64,000 nucleotides of DNA from Xanthomonas sp. DAR 35659 (lineage in GTDB: Bacteria > Pseudomonadota > Gammaproteobacteria > Xanthomonadales > Xanthomonadaceae): contig NZ_CP162488.1 in the NCBI RefSeq assembly GCF_041242975.1, forward strand, positions 1,726,001 to 1,790,000, given 5' to 3'. Shown piece after piece: positions 43,857-53,090 of this stretch; the first letter of the stretch is position 1; each line of letters starts with the position of its first letter. Made by a program: the position numbers and the translations under genes. The notes under the pieces are model-generated. The model worked only from the letters and a program-made list of their open reading frames with translations. It was not told the DNA's origin and did not search any database.

Positions 43857-44675
43857 TCAGTTGCCGGCGGCGGTCTCCGTGTCCGTGTCGCTGCGCTTCT
43901 GCGCGAACAGCCACTGCCACATCTTCGGGTCGCGGTAGGTGGCGTCCCAGGCATTGTGGTTGCCTTGCGGGTACTCGGTGTAGCGCACGTCGGCGTCGAG
44001 GTTCTTGAACGCGCGATAGATCTTGCGGTCGTCGTGCGGCAGCACCACGTCGTCCTGCGCGCCGTGGAAGATCCAGACCGGAATCCGCCGCAGGCGTTCG
44101 GCCAGCGCGGTGTAGGGATCGGCCAGGGTCGCCACCGGGGTGACCACCAGGTATTCGCGGTCCTCGTGCGGGGACAGGATCGCGCCGCACACCGGCACCA
44201 GCGCGGCGAAACGCTGCGGTTGCTGCAGGGCGATCTCCCAGGTGCCGTAGCCGCCCATCGACATGCCGGTCAGATAGGTGCGCTGCGGATCGCCGTTGAA
44301 TTCGGCGCTGGCCGCGTCCAGCGCCTGCAGCGCCATGGTCGCGTTGACTCCATTCCATTCCTGCTCGTCCGGTACCTGCGGCATCACCACCAGCGCCGGG
44401 AAATCGGCCAGGTGGCGGCGTAGGTAGGGGCCGAGACCTGAATCGGCCTGCTGCTTGCCGTCGCTGCCGCGCTCGCCCGACCCATGCAGGAACAGCACCA
44501 CCGGCAGCGGCCCCTGGCGCTGCGCCGGAGCCGGCACGAAGACCTGGTAGCGGTAGACGCGCCCGTCGAGGGTGAGCTGGCGGCTGACGAAGTGGCCGGT
44601 GGCCGGGTCGCTGGGCAAGCTGCTGCATCCGACCATCGACAGGCACAGCAGAAGCAGCAACGAACGCATCGACAT
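43857..44675 (-). CDS. Lipoprotein esterase/peptidase of the alpha/beta-hydrolase fold
   Basis: A 272-residue lipoprotein hydrolase. The signal MSMRSLLLLLCLSMVGC ends in a lipobox at Cys17. The fold landmarks are the oxyanion strand LPVVLFLHGSGERG, the nucleophile elbow TGMSMGGYGTW (Ser in GMSMGG), the acid in IFHGAQDDVVLPHDD and the catalytic His in PQGNHNAWDATY. It resembles the predicted-peptidase/phospholipase group (COG4099-like). I use ATG 44675, preceded by GAGG; ATG 44669 is possible. The substrate is unknown; its position in the outer membrane or periplasm is inferred from the lipobox. Confidence 0.85.
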   Translation of the reverse strand: MSMRSLLLLLCLSMVGCSSLPSDPATGHFVSRQLTLDGRVYRYQVFVPAPAQRQGPLPVVLFLHGSGERGSDGKQQADSGLGPYLRRHLADFPALVVMPQVPDEQEWNGVNATMALQALDAASAEFNGDPQRTYLTGMSMGGYGTWEIALQQPQRFAALVPVCGAILSPHEDREYLVVTPVATLADPYTALAERLRRIPVWIFHGAQDDVVLPHDDRKIYRAFKNLDADVRYTEYPQGNHNAWDATYRDPKMWQWLFAQKRSDTDTETAAGN

Positions 44676-44900
44676 GGCCGGCCCTCGGATGGGAAGGCCG
44701 CAGTATCGTGGCCTGGGCGTCTCCCCGACAACCCGGGCAGGGGCGACGGACATGCGCCAGTCAGCCGGCGGGCGAGGCGTCGGCTGGCGCGGCGTACCTG
44801 CCGTGCAAGCAGCGGATGGCGGCGCCGGGTGCGTGAGGATGGCCGTTGTGGCCGCGCGTGGTGGGTCGGCGGGAACCGCGCCCGCCGCACCGACGCGTCC

Positions 44901-46259
44901 TTACAGCAGCACCAGCGTGGCCAGGCCGAGGAAGCTCAGGAAGCCCATCACGTCGGTCAGCGTGGTCAGGATCACCCCGCCGGCCAGCGCTGGATCGAAG
45001 CCCAGGCGCTTGAGCGTCAGCGGCACCAGCACGCCGCCCAGCGCGGCGGTGAGCAGGTTGATGGTCAGCGCCGAGCCGATCACCAGCGACAGCAGCGGCT
45101 GGTGGAACCACAGCAGCACGATCAGGCCCAGGCCGATGCCCAGCGCCAGGCCGTTGATCAGCGCCACCGCCAGCTCCTTGCGCAGCAGCACGGTGAAGTT
45201 GGAGGCGCCGATCTGACCCAGCGCCAGGCCGCGCACCATCAGTGCCAGCACCTGGGTGCCGGCGTTGCCGCCCATGCCGGCCACGATCGGCATCAGCGCC
45301 GCCAGCGCCACTAGCTTGGAGATGGTGCCCTCGAACTGGCTGACCACGCTGGAGGCGATGAAGGCGGTGCCGAGGTTGATGGTCAGCCACAGCAGGCGGC
45401 GCCGGAACGCGCGCCGCACCGGGCTGAACATGTCCTCGTCCTCGTCCAGGCCGGCGGCGCTGAACGCCTGGTGCTCGGCCTGGTCGCGGATGATGTCGAC
45501 CACGTCGTCGATGGTGATGCGGCCGAGCAGGATGTTGTTGTCGTCCACCACCGGCGCGGAGATCCAGTCGTGGTCGGAGAACTGGCGCGCGACCTCGTCG
45601 GCGCCTTCGCCCACGTCGATGGCCGGCTGTTCGTCGTCGATCAGCCGGTTGATCGGGGTGGAGTCCTCGTGGGTGACTAGCGACGCCAGCGACACCCGGC
45701 CCAGGTACTGGTGGCGGCGACTGACCACGAACAGGTGGTCGGTGTGGTCGGGCAACTCGCCGCGCAGGCGCAGGTAGCGCAGCACCACGTCGACATTGAC
45801 GTCGGCGCGCACGGTGACCACGTCCGGATTCATCAGGCGCCCGGCGCTATCCTCGGGATAGGACAGCACCTGCTCCAGGCGCTCGCGGTTCTCGCGGTCC
45901 ATCGACTTGAGGACTTCGTCGATGACCGTGTCGGGCAGATCCTCGACCAGGTTGGCGAGGTCGTCGATGTCCAGATCTTCGACCGCGGCGACGATTTCGT
46001 CCGGGTCCATGTCCGCGAGCAGGCTCTCGCGCACTTCCTCGCCGACGTGCAGCAGCACCTCGCCGTCGTCCTCCGGATCGACCAGCCCCCACACCACCTC
46101 GCGCTTGCCGGGCGGCAGCGACTCCAGCAGGTTGCCGATCTCGGCCGGCGCCAGCGTGTTGACCAGCCGCCGCACCGGGCCCAGGCGCCCGCTGTCCAGC
46201 GCATCGGACAGCATGCGCAGCTGCCGCGCGGTCTTGTCGTGGCGGACGGCGTCGGCCAT
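44901..46259 (-). CDS. mgtE: Magnesium transporter MgtE
   Basis: MgtE is a homodimeric, Mg-gated magnesium channel of the inner membrane. The 452-residue protein has the N-terminal acidic helical domain (LADMDPDEIVAAVEDLDIDD), two CBS domains (VNVDVVLRYLRLR to VTHED, and ISAPVVDDNNILLGRITIDDVVDIIRD), a plug helix and five TM segments including the conserved PIVAGMGGNAGTQVLALMVRGLA. The ATG 46259 follows GGGAGC. No magnesium riboswitch is recognisable upstream, where base composition changes abruptly into the AT-richer island. Confidence 0.95.
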   Translation of the reverse strand: MADAVRHDKTARQLRMLSDALDSGRLGPVRRLVNTLAPAEIGNLLESLPPGKREVVWGLVDPEDDGEVLLHVGEEVRESLLADMDPDEIVAAVEDLDIDDLANLVEDLPDTVIDEVLKSMDRENRERLEQVLSYPEDSAGRLMNPDVVTVRADVNVDVVLRYLRLRGELPDHTDHLFVVSRRHQYLGRVSLASLVTHEDSTPINRLIDDEQPAIDVGEGADEVARQFSDHDWISAPVVDDNNILLGRITIDDVVDIIRDQAEHQAFSAAGLDEDEDMFSPVRRAFRRRLLWLTINLGTAFIASSVVSQFEGTISKLVALAALMPIVAGMGGNAGTQVLALMVRGLALGQIGASNFTVLLRKELAVALINGLALGIGLGLIVLLWFHQPLLSLVIGSALTINLLTAALGGVLVPLTLKRLGFDPALAGGVILTTLTDVMGFLSFLGLATLVLL

Positions 46260-46605
46260 GCGCTGCTCCCTTGAGGTGAGGCCGCGCTCCGGAGACACGC
46301 GGTCGGTCAGATGTTCATCGCGACATTATCGCTTGCATGTTGCGGGAAGCACAGCGTCCGTTGGCTGACTTGACTGGCGTCAGGATTTCGCGAGTGAGAG
46401 ATGCGGGCCATTTCGCCACGTCTTGGGTGGCTATGTGTTTTGTGGCGAGACCGACAGGGCAGGCTTTCCCTGCCTTGCATTGGACTGATGTGTCTGCGCC
46501 ATGCAGTGGAACGGCACTTGAAATCAGAGTTTGCGGGCTTCAAGTTATGACTCAGTTTTCTGAAAGAAGTCTAAACGGGATTGATTCAGGCTAAGTTGGG
46601 TTGAT
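46260..46605. other. AT-richer spacer at the edge of the Rhs island
   Basis: From about 46310 the base composition drops in GC compared with all neighbours. No gene is recognised. Near-duplicate 12-mers (GGATTGATTCAG and GGTTGATTCAG) at 46576-46612 suggest small rearrangements at the junction. The mgtE promoter must lie here. Confidence 0.45.
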
Positions 46606-47064
46606 TCAGATCGGTTGTTCCATCTGTAGTGCAGTGTCTCTTCCTTTATCTTCCGGAAGAGGTGCGAAGCAAAGAATCTCAGTGATCAGGAGTACTGTTC
46701 CGCCTGGTACATAGGTATCTCGTTTGACAAGCAAGCCTTTCGCCCGAATAGGGAGTGGCTTGCTCTCTCTATGAAGCGGTTGTCGGAATGCCGATTTCCG
46801 AAAACTGACGACTGCAGGAGCGGTTTTCAGGTTTTCTACAAATTCAATCCACAAGCCAGATCCAGGTCGAGCTTTGCAGTCCTGGATGGAGGTTCCGTGT
46901 CTGGTTCCAAGATAGCAGCCTGCTACAATGAATTCCTGGTTCCAGGATGGATGCTCGATCAGTTGATGGACTGCGACGTCTGAATTAGAGCCTTGGCAAA
47001 TTTGTGCGTTCGCTTGATGTGAAGTGGTGGCTATCAATAGGCAGGCTAGTGCCGTATTCTTCAT
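46606..47064 (-). CDS. Small exported protein overlapping the Rhs gene, candidate immunity protein
   Basis: A 152-residue protein with a signal peptide MKNTALACLLIATTSHQANA and a compact mature domain with four or more Cys (CQGSNSDVAVHQLIEHP, FIVAGCYLGTRHGTSIQDCK, LLITEILCFAPL). I recognise no family. Its ATG (47064) overlaps the stop of the Rhs/HExxH gene by ATGA, and GGAAAG lies 8 bases upstream; this coupling is typical of toxin-immunity pairs. The low GC matches the Rhs gene and not the flanks, so both arrived together. The immunity role is inference; a secreted accessory protein is the alternative. Confidence 0.7.
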   Translation of the reverse strand: MKNTALACLLIATTSHQANAQICQGSNSDVAVHQLIEHPSWNQEFIVAGCYLGTRHGTSIQDCKARPGSGLWIEFVENLKTAPAVVSFRKSAFRQPLHRESKPLPIRAKGLLVKRDTYVPGGTVLLITEILCFAPLPEDKGRDTALQMEQPI

Positions 47065-48005
47065 GGCGCGCACTTTCCAAGATTACAGGTTGTTTCTACG
47101 CTGGCTTTTGCTTGCTCGCTGATTTCGCTTTCGTTTCGTCCTGTACCTGGTTCCCAAAAGCCCCATGGTGACCTGGTCTGCAAGGCCTCATGATAAGCAG
47201 CTTCTGCTCTATATGCTCGGTACTCGCCTCTGAGTAGTTCCTTGCGACTGTTGGTCATTGGATCAATCCCCCTTTTCAGTCGCTCACGTTGATCGACTCC
47301 ATGCGATCCCTCGTGAAGTGCAGTCGCATCTAAAATGCTTTGTGCGCTTGTATTGCGATCACTCATGCTTTTGATTGCTGACATGTTGAATGAGACGGTG
47401 GTGGTTGAGTCTATTGTTTCTGCTTTTCCATACGCTTCTATGTTTGTATTATTTACGATAACGCCATTGTCTAGGCCTTCCTTTCCATAGAAATTGGCGA
47501 CAGCAGAGGATCGAGCATCTTTGATGCGCGTACCGGTCTGCGCTCGAGCAGATTTTTTGATTGAGCGGAGCGCATTTCTTACCCCTGTGCAGAGTTCTTT
47601 GCTTCCCTTGCAGACATAGCGTCCGTCCGGATCGATTGCTGAGTAGGGGTTATTCCCCGCATAGGCGTATCTATTGAAGCTGGTGCCATTTTGTTGGGTC
47701 ATTATTGGATCGGTCGACAAAAATCTACCTGTTCCGGAGTCATAGTATCGCTGCTCCATGTATGTCAGTCCAGTGATCGCATCTTCGACATGGCCGGTAT
47801 AGCCAGGTCCATCAAGTTGCCATGAATTGAGAGTTGAGCCAAATGGTTAATAATCGCGGCGTTCCACGATATTCCGGTCTTTATCTGAAATGGCCGCAAT
47901 TGAGCCCAGTGCGTCCGTGTGGATGTAACGCGCCGTTTGTGCGAATGCAAATAATGGAGATGCGTACAATACAAGTGTTGCTAGTAAATTGTGGCGTGAA
48001 TTCAT
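47061..48005 (-). pseudogene. Compact secreted Rhs-core protein with HExxH C-terminal domain, in-frame TAA at codon 53
   Basis: From ATG 48005 the frame encodes a signal peptide (NLLATLVLYASPLFAFAQ), then the final Rhs repeat RYIHTDALGSIAAISDKD, RNIVERRDY, a TAA stop at 47847-47849, and, in the same frame, PFGSTLNSWQLDGPGYTGHV, ITGLTYMEQRYYDSGTGRFL and NRYAYAGNNPYSAIDPDG, the Rhs hallmark. Homologous cores read Glu where TAA stands. The unique C-terminal part has ALHEGSHGVDQ (HExxH at 47301-47315), a zincin-like motif. Translation might restart at ATG 47759 (232 residues). The gene is AT-richer than the flanks, which suggests transfer. Confidence 0.78.
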
Positions 48006-48059
48006 TGGGGTGATCCTGGAGATCGTAATTTTTTGCTTATTAAGAAAGAAAGTTTAATC

Positions 48060-49793
48060 TTAATTATGTCTTTGATTAATGGCGGCGCATGCAAGCCACC
48101 GCTCGATGCCCTTGCGGTCGCGCGCCTGCAGCAGCTTGGCGCCGCGCAGGCGCAGCGCCTGCAGGTCGCTGTCGCGGATCATCCGGCGCACTTCCAGCAT
48201 CGTCGCCGGGTGCAGGCTGAACTCGCGCAGGCCCAGCGCCAGCAGCATCGGCGTCAGCGCCGGGTCGCCGGCGATCTCGCCGCACACCGCCACCGGCTTG
48301 CCATGCGCCTGGCCGGTGGCGATCACCTGCGCGATCAGCCGCAGTACCGCCGGATGCAGCGGCGAATACAGCTCGGCCAGCGCATCGTTGTTGCGGTCGG
48401 CGGCGAGCAGGTACTGCACCAGGTCGTTGGTGCCGATCGACAGGAAGTCGACGGCGTCGATGAAGGTGTCCAACGCGATCGCCGCCGCCGGCACCTCGAT
48501 CATCGCGCCGACCTGCACCTGCTCGGCGATCGCATGGCCCTCGCGGCGCAACTGCGCGGCGGTGCGCTTGAGGTGCCGGCGCATCGCCATGATCTCCTCG
48601 CGCGTGCTGATCATCGGCAGCAGCACCCGCACCGGCCCGTAGCCGGAGGCGCGCAGCAGCGCGCGCAACTGCGTGTCGGAGACCTTGGGCCGGGCCAGCG
48701 ACAGGCGCACGCCGCGCAAGCCCAATGCCGGGTTCTGTTCGTTGCTCATGGTCAGGCCGGTGCGGTCGGCCTTGTCCGCGCCCAGGTCCAGGGTGCGGAT
48801 CGTCACCGGCCGCCCGCTCATGCCCAGCACCGCGTCGCGGTAGGTGCGGAACTGTTCCTCCTCGTCGGGCAGGGCGTCGCGCTGCAGGAACAGGAATTCG
48901 GTGCGGTACAGGCCCAGGCCGTCGGCGCCGAGCGCATGCGCGCGCGCCACGTCCTCGCGCGACTCGGCATTGGCCAGCAGCACGATGTCCACGCCGTCGC
49001 GGGTGCGGCTGGGCTTGGAGCGCAGCTTGCCGAGGCCGCGCTGCAGCTTGGCCTGCTCGCGCACGCGGGCGCGGTAGTCGCGCAGGTCGTCGGGGGTGGG
49101 CTCGACGATCACCGCGCCCTGCACGCCGTCCACGATCAGCACATCGCCGTCGTTGATCTTCTGCAGCGCATCGGCGACGCCCACCACCAAGGGGAGGTGC
49201 AGACTGCGCGCCAGGATCGCGCTGTGCGAGAGCGTGCTGCCGGCGCTGGTGACGATGCCGACCACGCCCTGCGCCTGCAGTTGCGCCAGTTCGGACGGTG
49301 CCACGTTCTCGCACACCAGGATCTCGCCGGCCAGGCCTTCGCTGTCCGGCTGGCGCTTCTGCAGGAACGCGTGGATGCGCCCGATCACATGGTCCAGGTC
49401 GTCCATGCGGCTTTTCAGGTAGGCGTCTTCCATGTCCTCGAACACGGTCGCCAGCCGGTCGCGTTGCAGGCGCAGCGCGTAGTCGGCGCTGTAGCGGCCG
49501 GTGCGGATCAGTTCGTCCAGGCCGTGCAGCAGTTCCGGGTCGTCGAGCAGCAGCGCATGCAGGTCGAGGAATTCGCCGACCTCCTTGGCCAGGGCGCCGT
49601 GCAGGCGCTGGCGCAGGCCGTGCATCTCCGCGCGCGCGGCGTCGACCGCGCGGTGCAGGCGTTCGAGCTCTTCGGGAATCTGCGCCGCACCGATGCGTTG
49701 CTCGGCCACCTCCAGCGCATGCGGCAGGCGGACCCGCGCGCGGCCCAGCGCGTTGCCGCGCGACGCGGCATGGCCGGCGATGCGCAGGCTCAC
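48060..49793 (-). CDS. ptsI: Phosphoenolpyruvate-protein phosphotransferase (PTS enzyme I)
   Basis: Enzyme I takes phosphate from phosphoenolpyruvate and passes it to HPr. The 577-residue protein has the N-terminal HPr-binding helices, the phospho-histidine His190 in STLSHSAILARSL, and the PEP-binding barrel with GLGLYRTEFLFL, IRTLDLGADK, EVPAAAIALDTFI, DFLSIGTNDLVQY and the catalytic Cys in GKPVAVCGEIAGD. It starts 58 bases after ptsH ends and closes the long regulatory block. Its 3' end abuts the AT-rich Rhs island. No sugar EIIBC genes are in the block, suggesting a mainly regulatory phosphorelay here. Confidence 0.96.
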   Translation of the reverse strand: MSLRIAGHAASRGNALGRARVRLPHALEVAEQRIGAAQIPEELERLHRAVDAARAEMHGLRQRLHGALAKEVGEFLDLHALLLDDPELLHGLDELIRTGRYSADYALRLQRDRLATVFEDMEDAYLKSRMDDLDHVIGRIHAFLQKRQPDSEGLAGEILVCENVAPSELAQLQAQGVVGIVTSAGSTLSHSAILARSLHLPLVVGVADALQKINDGDVLIVDGVQGAVIVEPTPDDLRDYRARVREQAKLQRGLGKLRSKPSRTRDGVDIVLLANAESREDVARAHALGADGLGLYRTEFLFLQRDALPDEEEQFRTYRDAVLGMSGRPVTIRTLDLGADKADRTGLTMSNEQNPALGLRGVRLSLARPKVSDTQLRALLRASGYGPVRVLLPMISTREEIMAMRRHLKRTAAQLRREGHAIAEQVQVGAMIEVPAAAIALDTFIDAVDFLSIGTNDLVQYLLAADRNNDALAELYSPLHPAVLRLIAQVIATGQAHGKPVAVCGEIAGDPALTPMLLALGLREFSLHPATMLEVRRMIRDSDLQALRLRGAKLLQARDRKGIERWLACAAINQRHN

Positions 49794-49851
49794 CGCGCGC
49801 GCCCGCGACGGCGCGACGGCGTGGCTGCGCGCGTCGGCCAGCGCCGCATGC

Positions 49852-50121
49852 TCAGCTGTCCTCGTCGAAGCGCCGCTCGAACAGGTCGACCACGGCCTGG
49901 AGCGCGTCGGCCTCGTCGGCGCCGTCCACCCGCACCGTCACCGGCGTGCCCTGCGCGGCGGCCAGCAGCATCACGCCCATGATGCTCTTGGCGTTGACCT
50001 CGCGGCCCTTCGCCGCCAGCGTGGCGTTGCAGCGGAACGAGGACAGCGTCTGCACCAGCTTCGCGGTCGCGCGCGCATGCAGGCCCAGGCGGTTGGACAC
50101 CATGAGTTCGCGCTCAAGCAT
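49852..50121 (-). CDS. ptsH: Phosphocarrier protein HPr
   Basis: HPr relays phosphate from enzyme I (His15) to EIIA proteins. It can also be phosphorylated on Ser46 by HPr kinase. The 89-residue protein shows both sites: His15 in RLGLHARATAK and Ser46 in NAKSIMGVMLLAA. The presence of hprK two genes upstream fits a regulatory Ser46. Its start overlaps the end of the mannose-type EIIA gene by 8 bases. Confidence 0.96.
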   Translation of the reverse strand: MLERELMVSNRLGLHARATAKLVQTLSSFRCNATLAAKGREVNAKSIMGVMLLAAAQGTPVTVRVDGADEADALQAVVDLFERRFDEDS

Positions 50122-50506
50122 CGTCGATCACCACGCCGTTGCGCGACCCCGCCGCCGCTGTCGCGGGCAACTGGTCCAGGCCCTGTTCGGGGTAGTTCAT
50201 GATCCGCAGCAGCATCGGCAGGCTCAGCGCGGACACACGCCGGACCGGCGTGCCCAGGCGCGCCAGCTTGCCCGCCAGATTGCTCGGGCTGGCGCCGTAC
50301 AGATCGGTGACGACCAGCACGCCGTCGCCGCCGTCGACCCGCCGCAACGCGGCCGACGCCTGCGGCAGCAGCGCGTCCAGGTCGGCATCCAGCGGGACTT
50401 CGAACGCTTCGGTCTTCAGCGGCAATTGCCGCAGCAATCCGGTGGCCACGCGCAGCAGCGCGGAGCCGATATCGGGGTGGGTAATCAGGAGAATGCCACA
50501 GGCCAT
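50114..50506 (-). CDS. PTS EIIA component, mannose family
   Basis: A 130-residue mannose-type EIIA domain that accepts phosphate from HPr on His10 (ILLITHPDIGSALL). Further conserved parts are VLVVTDLYGASPSNLA and the C-terminal NYPEQGLDQL. Stand-alone versions without EIIBCD partners occur in proteobacterial regulatory PTS clusters, where they are thought to signal rather than transport sugar. It overlaps ptsH by 8 bases. A 281-base repeat-rich gap separates it from rapZ. Confidence 0.93.
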   Translation of the reverse strand: MACGILLITHPDIGSALLRVATGLLRQLPLKTEAFEVPLDADLDALLPQASAALRRVDGGDGVLVVTDLYGASPSNLAGKLARLGTPVRRVSALSLPMLLRIMNYPEQGLDQLPATAAAGSRNGVVIDDA

Positions 50507-50787
50507 GGGTGAACGTTAACAGGTCGGGCTGGGCGCAGGGAATGGCTGGGGGGCCGGGATTTGGGATTGGGGAGTCGGGATTGGGGGAGTCCGCGCGCGG
50601 TGTCGAGTTTCGCGTGTTGCTATGGGAGCGGCTGGCGTGGCGACCGTTCCACCCGCCCTGTCGCGGCTGAAGCCGCTCCTACAAAAAGCCCGGGATTTCG
50701 ATTGCGCGAACCTCGCGTCGATCGTCTACGGAATCGGGCGCCGCTGTTGCGAATCCCCACTCCCGACTCCCCACTCCCGGCCTTCGA
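50507..50787. repeat. Repeat-rich gap between rapZ and the EIIA gene
   Basis: It contains a run of GGGATTTGGGATTGGGGAG-type heptads (50556-50587), a degenerate REPIN (arms 50621-50644 imperfect and 50660-50683 perfect), and the complementary run AATCCCCACTCCCGACTCCC (50753-50778). The outer runs can pair, making a nested hairpin. It may uncouple rapZ from the downstream PTS genes. Confidence 0.75.
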
Positions 50788-51666
50788 TCAATCCTGCTCG
50801 CGATGGAACGTCGCCACTTCCGGCCAGCCCTGTTCGCGCGCATGCCGCGCCAGGCGTTCGGCCAGGTACACCGAGCGGTGCTTGCCGCCGGTGCAGCCGA
50901 AGGCGATGGTGACGTAGCTGCGGGTGTCGTTGCGTAACCGCGGCAGCCAGGTGTCGAGGAAGTCGATCAGTTGCGCGGTGTAGCGCTGCACGTCCGGCTG
51001 CGCGTCCAGGTAGTCGCGCACGCCGCTGTCGCGGCCGGTGAGCGGGCGCAGTTCCGGGTCCCAGTGCGGGTTGGGCAGCACCCGCGCGTCGAACACGAAG
51101 TCGGCCTCGGCCGGCACGCCGCGCCGGTAGGCGAAGGATTCGAACAGCAGCGACAGGCTGTTCTCATTGGTCAGCGCGAATTCGGTGGTCACCCGCCGCC
51201 GCAACTGATGCACGTTGAGCGCGCTGGTGTCGATCACCGCGTCGGCCGCGCGGCGCAGCGGCTCGGTGAGCGCGCGCTCGCGTTCGATCGCTTCCGGCAG
51301 CGACAGGCCCAGATGCGACAGCGGATGCCGGCGCCGGGTGTCGGCATAGCGCTTGATCAGCGCCTCGTCGTTGGCGTCGAAGAACAGCAGCCGCGCATCC
51401 AGCCCGAACTGGGCCACCGCCTCGCGCCAGCGCGGCAACTGGGTCAGGTCGCTGTGGCGGCTGCGCACGTCGATGCCCACCGCGAGCTTGCCGGGGCCGG
51501 CATCCTCGCGCACCAGGCTCTTGACGAAGGCCGGCAGCAGTTCCACCGGCAGGTTGTCGACGCAGTAGTAGTCCAGGTCCTCGAAGGTCTTCAGCGCCAC
51601 CGATTTGCCGGAGCCGGACAGGCCGCTGACGATCACCAGGGTGGAGGTGTTCGCCACCGCGTTCAT
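50788..51666 (-). CDS. rapZ: RNase adapter protein RapZ
   Basis: RapZ is a nucleotide-binding protein that in enterics targets a small RNA for RNase E cleavage to control amino-sugar synthesis. The 292-residue product has Walker [12 protein letters not shown] near residue 15, [15 protein letters not shown], the [14 protein letters not shown] region, and the C-terminal [17 protein letters not shown]. The ATG overlaps the hprK stop (ATGA). The ptsN-hprK-rapZ order is the conserved proteobacterial arrangement and links it to nitrogen/PTS signalling; its RNA partner here is unknown. Confidence 0.95.
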   Translation of the reverse strand: MNAVANTSTLVIVSGLSGSGKSVALKTFEDLDYYCVDNLPVELLPAFVKSLVREDAGPGKLAVGIDVRSRHSDLTQLPRWREAVAQFGLDARLLFFDANDEALIKRYADTRRRHPLSHLGLSLPEAIERERALTEPLRRAADAVIDTSALNVHQLRRRVTTEFALTNENSLSLLFESFAYRRGVPAEADFVFDARVLPNPHWDPELRPLTGRDSGVRDYLDAQPDVQRYTAQLIDFLDTWLPRLRNDTRSYVTIAFGCTGGKHRSVYLAERLARHAREQGWPEVATFHREQD

Positions 51667-52613
51667 GGGCTGCGCCGCTCGAGCAGGTTGCTGTGGCGGG
51701 CGATGAACATCGCCGCCGGGTCGATGCCCTTGGTGCGCAGGATGTGCAGGCGCGTGGCGGCCTCGGTCAGCACCGCCAGGTTGCGGCCGGGCATCACCGG
51801 CAGGGTGATCAGCGGCACATCCAGGTCGAGCACGTGGCGGGTGCCCGAGTCGCCGGTCAGGCGCTCGTAGCCATGCGGGTTCGGTTCGGTCATGGGCCGG
51901 GTCAGGTGCACGATCAGGCGAAGATACTTGTTCTTCTTTACAGCCGTGTCGCCGAACATGTCGCGCACGTTGAGCACGCCCAGGCCGCGCACTTCCAGTA
52001 GGTCCTGCAGCAGTTCCGGGCAGGTGCCGTCGAGCACGTCCGGGGCGATCTGGGTGAATTCCGGCGCGTCGTCGGCGACCAGGCGATGGCCGCGGCTGAG
52101 CAGCTCCAGCGCCAGCTCGCTCTTGCCGGAGCCGGCCTCGCCGGTGATCAGCACGCCGATCGAGTAGATCTCCATGAACACGCCATGCAGGATCACCCGC
52201 GGCGCCAGCGTGCGCGCCAGATGGTAGGAGAGGTGGTTGAGCAGTTCGTGGCCGCGCTTGGGCGAGACCCACAACGGCGTGTCGGCGTCGTCGGCGGCCG
52301 CGCGCAGGTCTTCCGGGCAGGATTGGTTCTTGGTGACCACCAGCGCCAGCGGCCGCACCCGCACGATCTTCTCGATGGTCTCCCAGCGTTGGCGCGCGTC
52401 CAGCGAATCCAGCCAGGACAGTTCCTCGGTCCCGAGGATCTGCACCTTGTTCGGATAGATCGTATTGAGATAGCCGGCCAGCGACGGGCGCCGCGACACC
52501 GCGTTGCCGGCTTCCAGCTCGCGATGCTCGCCCTTCTGCCCGGCCAGCCAGCGCAGGCCGAGCCGGTCGCGTTGCTGGTCGAACAGTTCGCGCGCGGTGA
52601 TGCTGGTGTTCAT
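51663..52613 (-). CDS. hprK: HPr kinase/phosphorylase
   Basis: HprK phosphorylates and dephosphorylates HPr on its serine. The 316-residue protein has the N-terminal domain common to the family, the P-loop [15 protein letters not shown], the phosphorylase motif with conserved His ([10 protein letters not shown]), and the C-terminal signature [15 protein letters not shown]. It overlaps both ptsN (upstream) and rapZ (downstream) by ATGA, so three genes are translated in a chain. In Gram-negatives this enzyme is associated with regulatory rather than catabolite functions. Confidence 0.95.
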   Translation of the reverse strand: MNTSITARELFDQQRDRLGLRWLAGQKGEHRELEAGNAVSRRPSLAGYLNTIYPNKVQILGTEELSWLDSLDARQRWETIEKIVRVRPLALVVTKNQSCPEDLRAAADDADTPLWVSPKRGHELLNHLSYHLARTLAPRVILHGVFMEIYSIGVLITGEAGSGKSELALELLSRGHRLVADDAPEFTQIAPDVLDGTCPELLQDLLEVRGLGVLNVRDMFGDTAVKKNKYLRLIVHLTRPMTEPNPHGYERLTGDSGTRHVLDLDVPLITLPVMPGRNLAVLTEAATRLHILRTKGIDPAAMFIARHSNLLERRSP

Positions 52614-53068
52614 GCGGCGGTGGCCCGTGGTGGCGCGCCGCCGAGCAGCGCGTGCAGCGCGGCGGCATCGGGCGCGTGGCGCAGCGCCTCGCGGAAGCCC
52701 TCGTCGGAGAACTGTTCGGCCAGTTCCGACAACAGCATCAGGTGTTGGTGGGTGTAGTGCGCGGGCACGGCCATCGCGAACACCAGGTCCACCTGCGCGC
52801 CGTGGCCGTCGAAGTCGATGGGGTGGTCCAGCCGCAGCAGCGCGCCGCGGGGGGCATCCAGGTGCGGGGCGCGGCCGTGCGGGATGGCGATGCCATGGCC
52901 GATGGCGGTGCTGCCGAGCTGCTCGCGTTCGCGCAGGCTGGCGAGGAGTTCGTCGAAACCGGCCTGCGGGCAGGCCAGCAGGCCGGCGGCGGTACGCAAC
53001 AGGGTGTCGCGATCGACGGCCGGCAGCACCTGGGTGCGGACGGCCGCCATCAGATCGGTCAAGGGCAT
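52610..53068 (-). CDS. ptsN: PTS IIA-like nitrogen regulatory protein PtsN (EIIA-Ntr)
   Basis: EIIA-Ntr is the terminal phosphate acceptor of the nitrogen PTS; it controls potassium transport and other systems by protein contacts. The 152-residue protein has the phosphorylatable His64 in [13 protein letters not shown], a conserved [18 protein letters not shown] lead-in and [20 protein letters not shown]. It lies in the classic rpoN-hpf-ptsN order. Its stop overlaps the hprK start. Confidence 0.95.
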   Translation of the reverse strand: MPLTDLMAAVRTQVLPAVDRDTLLRTAAGLLACPQAGFDELLASLREREQLGSTAIGHGIAIPHGRAPHLDAPRGALLRLDHPIDFDGHGAQVDLVFAMAVPAHYTHQHLMLLSELAEQFSDEGFREALRHAPDAAALHALLGGAPPRATAA

Positions 53069-53090
53069 GGCGAAGCCAACGTGTGCGGGA

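Noticed and set aside
46337..46594. 85-codon plus-strand frame in the AT-rich spacer
   Set aside because: No ribosome site, no recognisable domain, and it ends in the degenerate repeat at the island edge.
44901..46605. Magnesium riboswitch upstream of mgtE
   Set aside because: The upstream sequence shows no long conserved multi-stem leader that I can recognise.
46606..48005. Type VI secretion Rhs effector
   Set aside because: There is no PAAR domain, no YD-repeat shell and no VgrG or T6SS gene nearby; instead a signal peptide is present.
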